From Mycobacterium sp. 852014-50255_SCH5639931 (lineage in GTDB: Bacteria; Actinomycetota; Actinomycetes; Mycobacteriales; Mycobacteriaceae): a stretch of DNA of 64,000 bases. The position numbers and the translations under genes were made by a program. Below, piece by piece: positions 61,561 through 64,000 of the stretch (position 1 is its first letter; each line of letters begins with the position of its first letter). Below the pieces are notes generated by a model. It ran no database searches. It had not been told where the DNA came from and saw only the letters and a list, made by a program, of their open reading frames with translations. The stretch spans positions 62,001 through 126,000 of the forward strand of contig NZ_LZSV01000029.1 of the NCBI RefSeq assembly GCF_001665605.1. Reading direction: 5' to 3'.

Positions 61561-62247
61561 ATGCACTACCTGCTCACCCACCTCGACGACGCCTGGGCGC
61601 TGACCATCGTCCATTTGCGGTTGTCGTTGGTGCCGGTGCTGATCGGGTTGGCCCTCGCCGTCCCACTGGGCGCGGCGGTGCAACGCGCACCGGTTGCCCG
61701 CCGGCTGACGACGGCGACCGCGAGTGTCGTGTTCACCATTCCGTCGCTGGCGCTGTTCGTGGTCTTGCCGATGGTCATCGGGACCCGCATCCTCGACGAG
61801 GCCAACGTCATGGTCGCGCTGACGGCCTACACCGCGGCGCTACTGGTGCGGGCGGTGCTCGAGGCGCTGGACGCGGTGCCGGCCCAGGTGCGCGACGCCG
61901 CCACCGCCGTCGGCTACCCGCCGATCACCCGCATGCTGAAAGTCGAACTGCCGCTATCTATTCCGGTCCTGGTCGCCGGGTTGCGGGTGGTGGTCGTCAC
62001 CAATATCGCGATGGTCTCGGTCGGTTCGGTGATCGGCATCGGCGGCCTGGGCACCTGGTTTACCGAGGGGTACCAGACGAACAAGAGCGATCAGATCCTT
62101 GCCGGCATCATCGCTCTCTTCGTGCTGGCTGTCGTCATCGACGCGTTGATCGTGGTGGTCGGCCGCCTGGCCACGCCGTGGGAGCGCGCCGGGCGCTCAC
62201 CGCGTCGGCGGTCCGTGGTGGCCCCGATAGTGGGTGGCGCGCGATGA
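61561..62247 (+). CDS. proW: ProW: osmoprotectant ABC transporter permease
   Basis: This 228-aa permease has about five membrane segments and the binding-protein-dependent EAA-type loop DAATAVGYPPITRMLKVELP. It starts 13 bp after proV and overlaps proZ by 4 bp (ATGA). Confidence 0.92.
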   Translation: MHYLLTHLDDAWALTIVHLRLSLVPVLIGLALAVPLGAAVQRAPVARRLTTATASVVFTIPSLALFVVLPMVIGTRILDEANVMVALTAYTAALLVRAVLEALDAVPAQVRDAATAVGYPPITRMLKVELPLSIPVLVAGLRVVVVTNIAMVSVGSVIGIGGLGTWFTEGYQTNKSDQILAGIIALFVLAVVIDALIVVVGRLATPWERAGRSPRRRSVVAPIVGGAR

Positions 62248-62957
62248 ACTTCGTGCAGGGGGCCATCTCCTACCTATTGACCGCCGGCAACTGGACCGGC
62301 CCGGTCGGGCTCGCGGCGCGCGTCCTGGAGCATCTCGAGTACACGGCGGTCGCGGTGGGCGCCTCGGCCCTGATCGCCGTCCCGGTGGGGCTCATCATCG
62401 GGCACACCGGCCGCGGAACGGTGCTGGTGGTGGGCACGGTCAACGGGTTGCGCGCCCTGCCGACTCTGGGCGTGCTGTTGCTCGGGACGCTGCTGTTCGG
62501 GCTGGGGATGGGGCCGCCGCTGGTCGCCCTGATGCTGCTGGGCGTCCCGGCGCTGCTGGCCGGCACTTACGCGGGAATCGCCAACGTGGAGCCGACCGTG
62601 GTCGACGCGGCCAGGGCAATGGGCATGACCGAGGCGCAGGTGCTGTGGGTGGAGGCGCGCAACGCGCTGCCGTTGATCCTGGGCGGGTTGCGCAGCGCGA
62701 CGCTTCAGGTGGTCGCCACCGCCACGGTGGCGGCCTATGGCAGCCTCGGTGGGCTGGGCCGATACCTGATCGACGGAATCAAGGAGCGAGAGTTCCACCT
62801 TGCCCTGGTCGGTGCCTTGATGGTGGCCGCTTTGGCGCTGGCGCTGGACGGGCTGCTGGCCTTGGTGGTGTGGGCGTCGGTGCCGGGCACCGGACGACTT
62901 CGCCACACTTACCCGACAGGCCTGCCGCGGTTCGCCCGCACGTTTTACGGTAGGTGA
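62244..62957 (+). CDS. proZ: ProZ: osmoprotectant ABC transporter permease
   Basis: This 237-aa second permease, homologous to ProW, has the loop DAARAMGMTEAQVLWVEARNALP and hydrophobic segments such as GVLLLGTLLFGLGMGPPLVAL. The Rv3755c-like gene begins on the next base after its stop, so the operon continues. Confidence 0.92.
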   Translation: MNFVQGAISYLLTAGNWTGPVGLAARVLEHLEYTAVAVGASALIAVPVGLIIGHTGRGTVLVVGTVNGLRALPTLGVLLLGTLLFGLGMGPPLVALMLLGVPALLAGTYAGIANVEPTVVDAARAMGMTEAQVLWVEARNALPLILGGLRSATLQVVATATVAAYGSLGGLGRYLIDGIKEREFHLALVGALMVAALALALDGLLALVVWASVPGTGRLRHTYPTGLPRFARTFYGR

Positions 62958-63557
62958 GTGAACGCAGACCCCTCTGATGCCCCTCGGCGCGTGTGGCAGG
63001 CAATGTTGACCTGGCGCGCCCAGGACGTCTCCCGGATGGAATCGGTACGAATCCAGGTGTCCGGCAAGAGGATCAAGGCGAACGGTCGCATCGTCGCCGC
63101 CGCCACCGCCACCAACCCGGCATTCGGTGCGTACTACGACCTGCAGACCGACGAGACCGGCGCCACCAAGCGGCTGGGGATGACGGTCACCCTCGCCGAA
63201 CGGGAGCGCGTGCTGTCCATCGCCCGTGACGAAGAGAACATGTGGCTGGTCACCGACCATCAGGGCGAGCGCCGAGCGGCGTACAACGGCGCGCTCGACT
63301 GCGACGTGGTCTTCAGTCCGTTCTTCAACGCGTTGCCCATCCGGCGGCTCGGCCTGCACGAGCGGGCGGAGTCGGTCACCTTGCCGGTCGTCTACGTCAA
63401 CCTGCCCGACATGGCGATCACCGCGGATCTCGTGAGCTACACCAGCACGGGCGGCCACGACGGCATCAAGCTGCACTCCCCGGTCGCCGACACCGTCGTG
63501 AGTGTCGACGACGAGGGCTTCATCGTCGACTATCCAGGCTTGGCAGAGCGGATCTGA
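62958..63557 (+). CDS. Putative glycolipid-binding/conserved protein (Rv3755c type)
   Basis: This 199-aa protein, predicted beta-rich, has RIVAAATATNPAFGAYYDLQT, ENMWLVTDHQGER and a C-terminal IVDYPGLAERI. This pattern fits the putative glycolipid-binding family seen in Rv3755c. GTG 62958 directly abuts the proZ stop. Its last 38 bp overlap the convergent tyrA gene. Confidence 0.82.
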   Translation: MNADPSDAPRRVWQAMLTWRAQDVSRMESVRIQVSGKRIKANGRIVAAATATNPAFGAYYDLQTDETGATKRLGMTVTLAERERVLSIARDEENMWLVTDHQGERRAAYNGALDCDVVFSPFFNALPIRRLGLHERAESVTLPVVYVNLPDMAITADLVSYTSTGGHDGIKLHSPVADTVVSVDDEGFIVDYPGLAERI

Positions 63558-64000
63558 TCACGCCGCCCGCCCGGCCCGCGGCGGCCAACTCCTCGCGCCA
63601 GTTCTCGCCGCCGATGATGACGTGGAAGACGTCGGAACGCGGAAAGCTGTCGTAACGCGTGCGGGCGGCATGGCCGGCCTCGACGAGTTCGCCCACCGAA
63701 TTATTCGCGACCAGCGACTCGCGGGCCCGCCTCAGCAACTCGATCATTCGGTCGATGGTCGGCACCAGCTGGTCGGAGTTGCCCTCACACATAGCCCGCA
63801 CCAGGTCCGGGGCGGTGCCGGCGACCCGCGTCCCGTCGCGGAACGACCCGGCAGCCAGCGCGAACGCCAGCGGCACGTCCCCGGCGATGACCGCCAGCGC
63901 CTCGGCGAGCAGGTGCGGCAGGTGCGAGATCGCGGCCGCCGCAGCGTCGTGGTCGTCGGACTTGGCCGGGACCAGCACGGCACCGCAGTCCAGGGCCAGC
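63520..64000 (-). CDS. tyrA: Prephenate dehydrogenase TyrA, C-terminal part
   Basis: The gene runs off the right edge; the last 159 codons plus the stop are present. The visible part has the DxGA-type segment LALDCGAVLVPAKSDDHD, ISHLPHLLAEALA and ALAAGSFRDGTRVAGTAPDL, typical of the dimerisation domain of TyrA (Rv3754). The enzyme oxidatively decarboxylates prephenate in tyrosine synthesis. Confidence 0.9.
   Translation of the reverse strand, partial: LALDCGAVLVPAKSDDHDAAAAAISHLPHLLAEALAVIAGDVPLAFALAAGSFRDGTRVAGTAPDLVRAMCEGNSDQLVPTIDRMIELLRRARESLVANNSVGELVEAGHAARTRYDSFPRSDVFHVIIGGENWREELAAAGRAGGVIRSALPSLDSRR

Noticed and set aside
1..64000. CRISPR array
   Set aside because: No regularly spaced repeats with unique spacers and no cas-like gene were seen in the window.

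Overview
The window is a high-GC mycobacterial chromosome segment, most likely from a slow-growing Mycobacterium of the M. avium type. The gene order at both ends follows, in inverted orientation, the M. tuberculosis order Rv3783-Rv3772 (1-11.5 kb) and Rv3767c-Rv3754 (45-64 kb). Proteins such as LpqH, Bpa (C-terminal GQYL), TcrX/TcrY, HisC2, GlfT1 and ProXVWZ can be recognised directly. Assignments rest on reading motifs and on memory of these families; no database search was run.

Left core (1-11.8 kb): the galactan export and initiation cluster (rfbD fragment, glfT1, rfbE), the proteasome activator bpa, a GT-C-like membrane protein (Rv3779 type), a class V aminotransferase-fold protein lacking the usual lysine (Rv3778c type), a quinone oxidoreductase, tRNA-Ser(UGA), lipE, echA21, a maleylpyruvate-isomerase-like protein, a GXWXG/DUF4334 protein, hisC2, tRNA-Ser(GCU) and tRNA-Arg(ACG).

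Accessory region (11.74-41.0 kb): two related elements sit in tandem in the 3' end of tRNA-Arg(ACG). Three att-like copies of the tRNA end bound them (11744-11792, 14817-14852, 40951-40999). Element A (about 3.1 kb) is a remnant: a 31-codon integrase stub, a trypsin-like protease, a membrane coiled-coil protein and two small proteins. Element B (about 26 kb) has an intact tyrosine integrase, two excisionase-like HTH proteins, a replication-initiator-like HTH/Zn protein, a 1199-aa MobF relaxase-helicase and a three-gene operon resembling the type VII secretion-associated Rv3899c-Rv3901c group. It also carries an IS110 transposase, a ParDE toxin-antitoxin pair with a perfect operator palindrome, a Hachiman-like HamAB pair, and a type III-like Res/Mod pair with a small HTH protein. 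A 116-bp diverged direct repeat brackets the Res/Mod module. The element reads as an integrative and mobilizable element carrying a defence island.

Right core (41.0-64 kb): a lipoprotein serpin, a DUF1345 protein, an APH-like phosphotransferase, an SAM methyltransferase, small membrane proteins, tcrXY, lpqH and an alkyl sulfatase. Next is a minus-strand operon (quinone oxidoreductase, TetR, acyl-CoA dehydrogenase, SDR, APH-like kinase) that resembles 4-hydroxyacyl-CoA catabolism modules. The segment ends with a methyltransferase, a histidine phosphatase, a FadE36-like APH protein, a LapA-domain protein, proXVWZ, an Rv3755c-type protein and the 3' part of tyrA.
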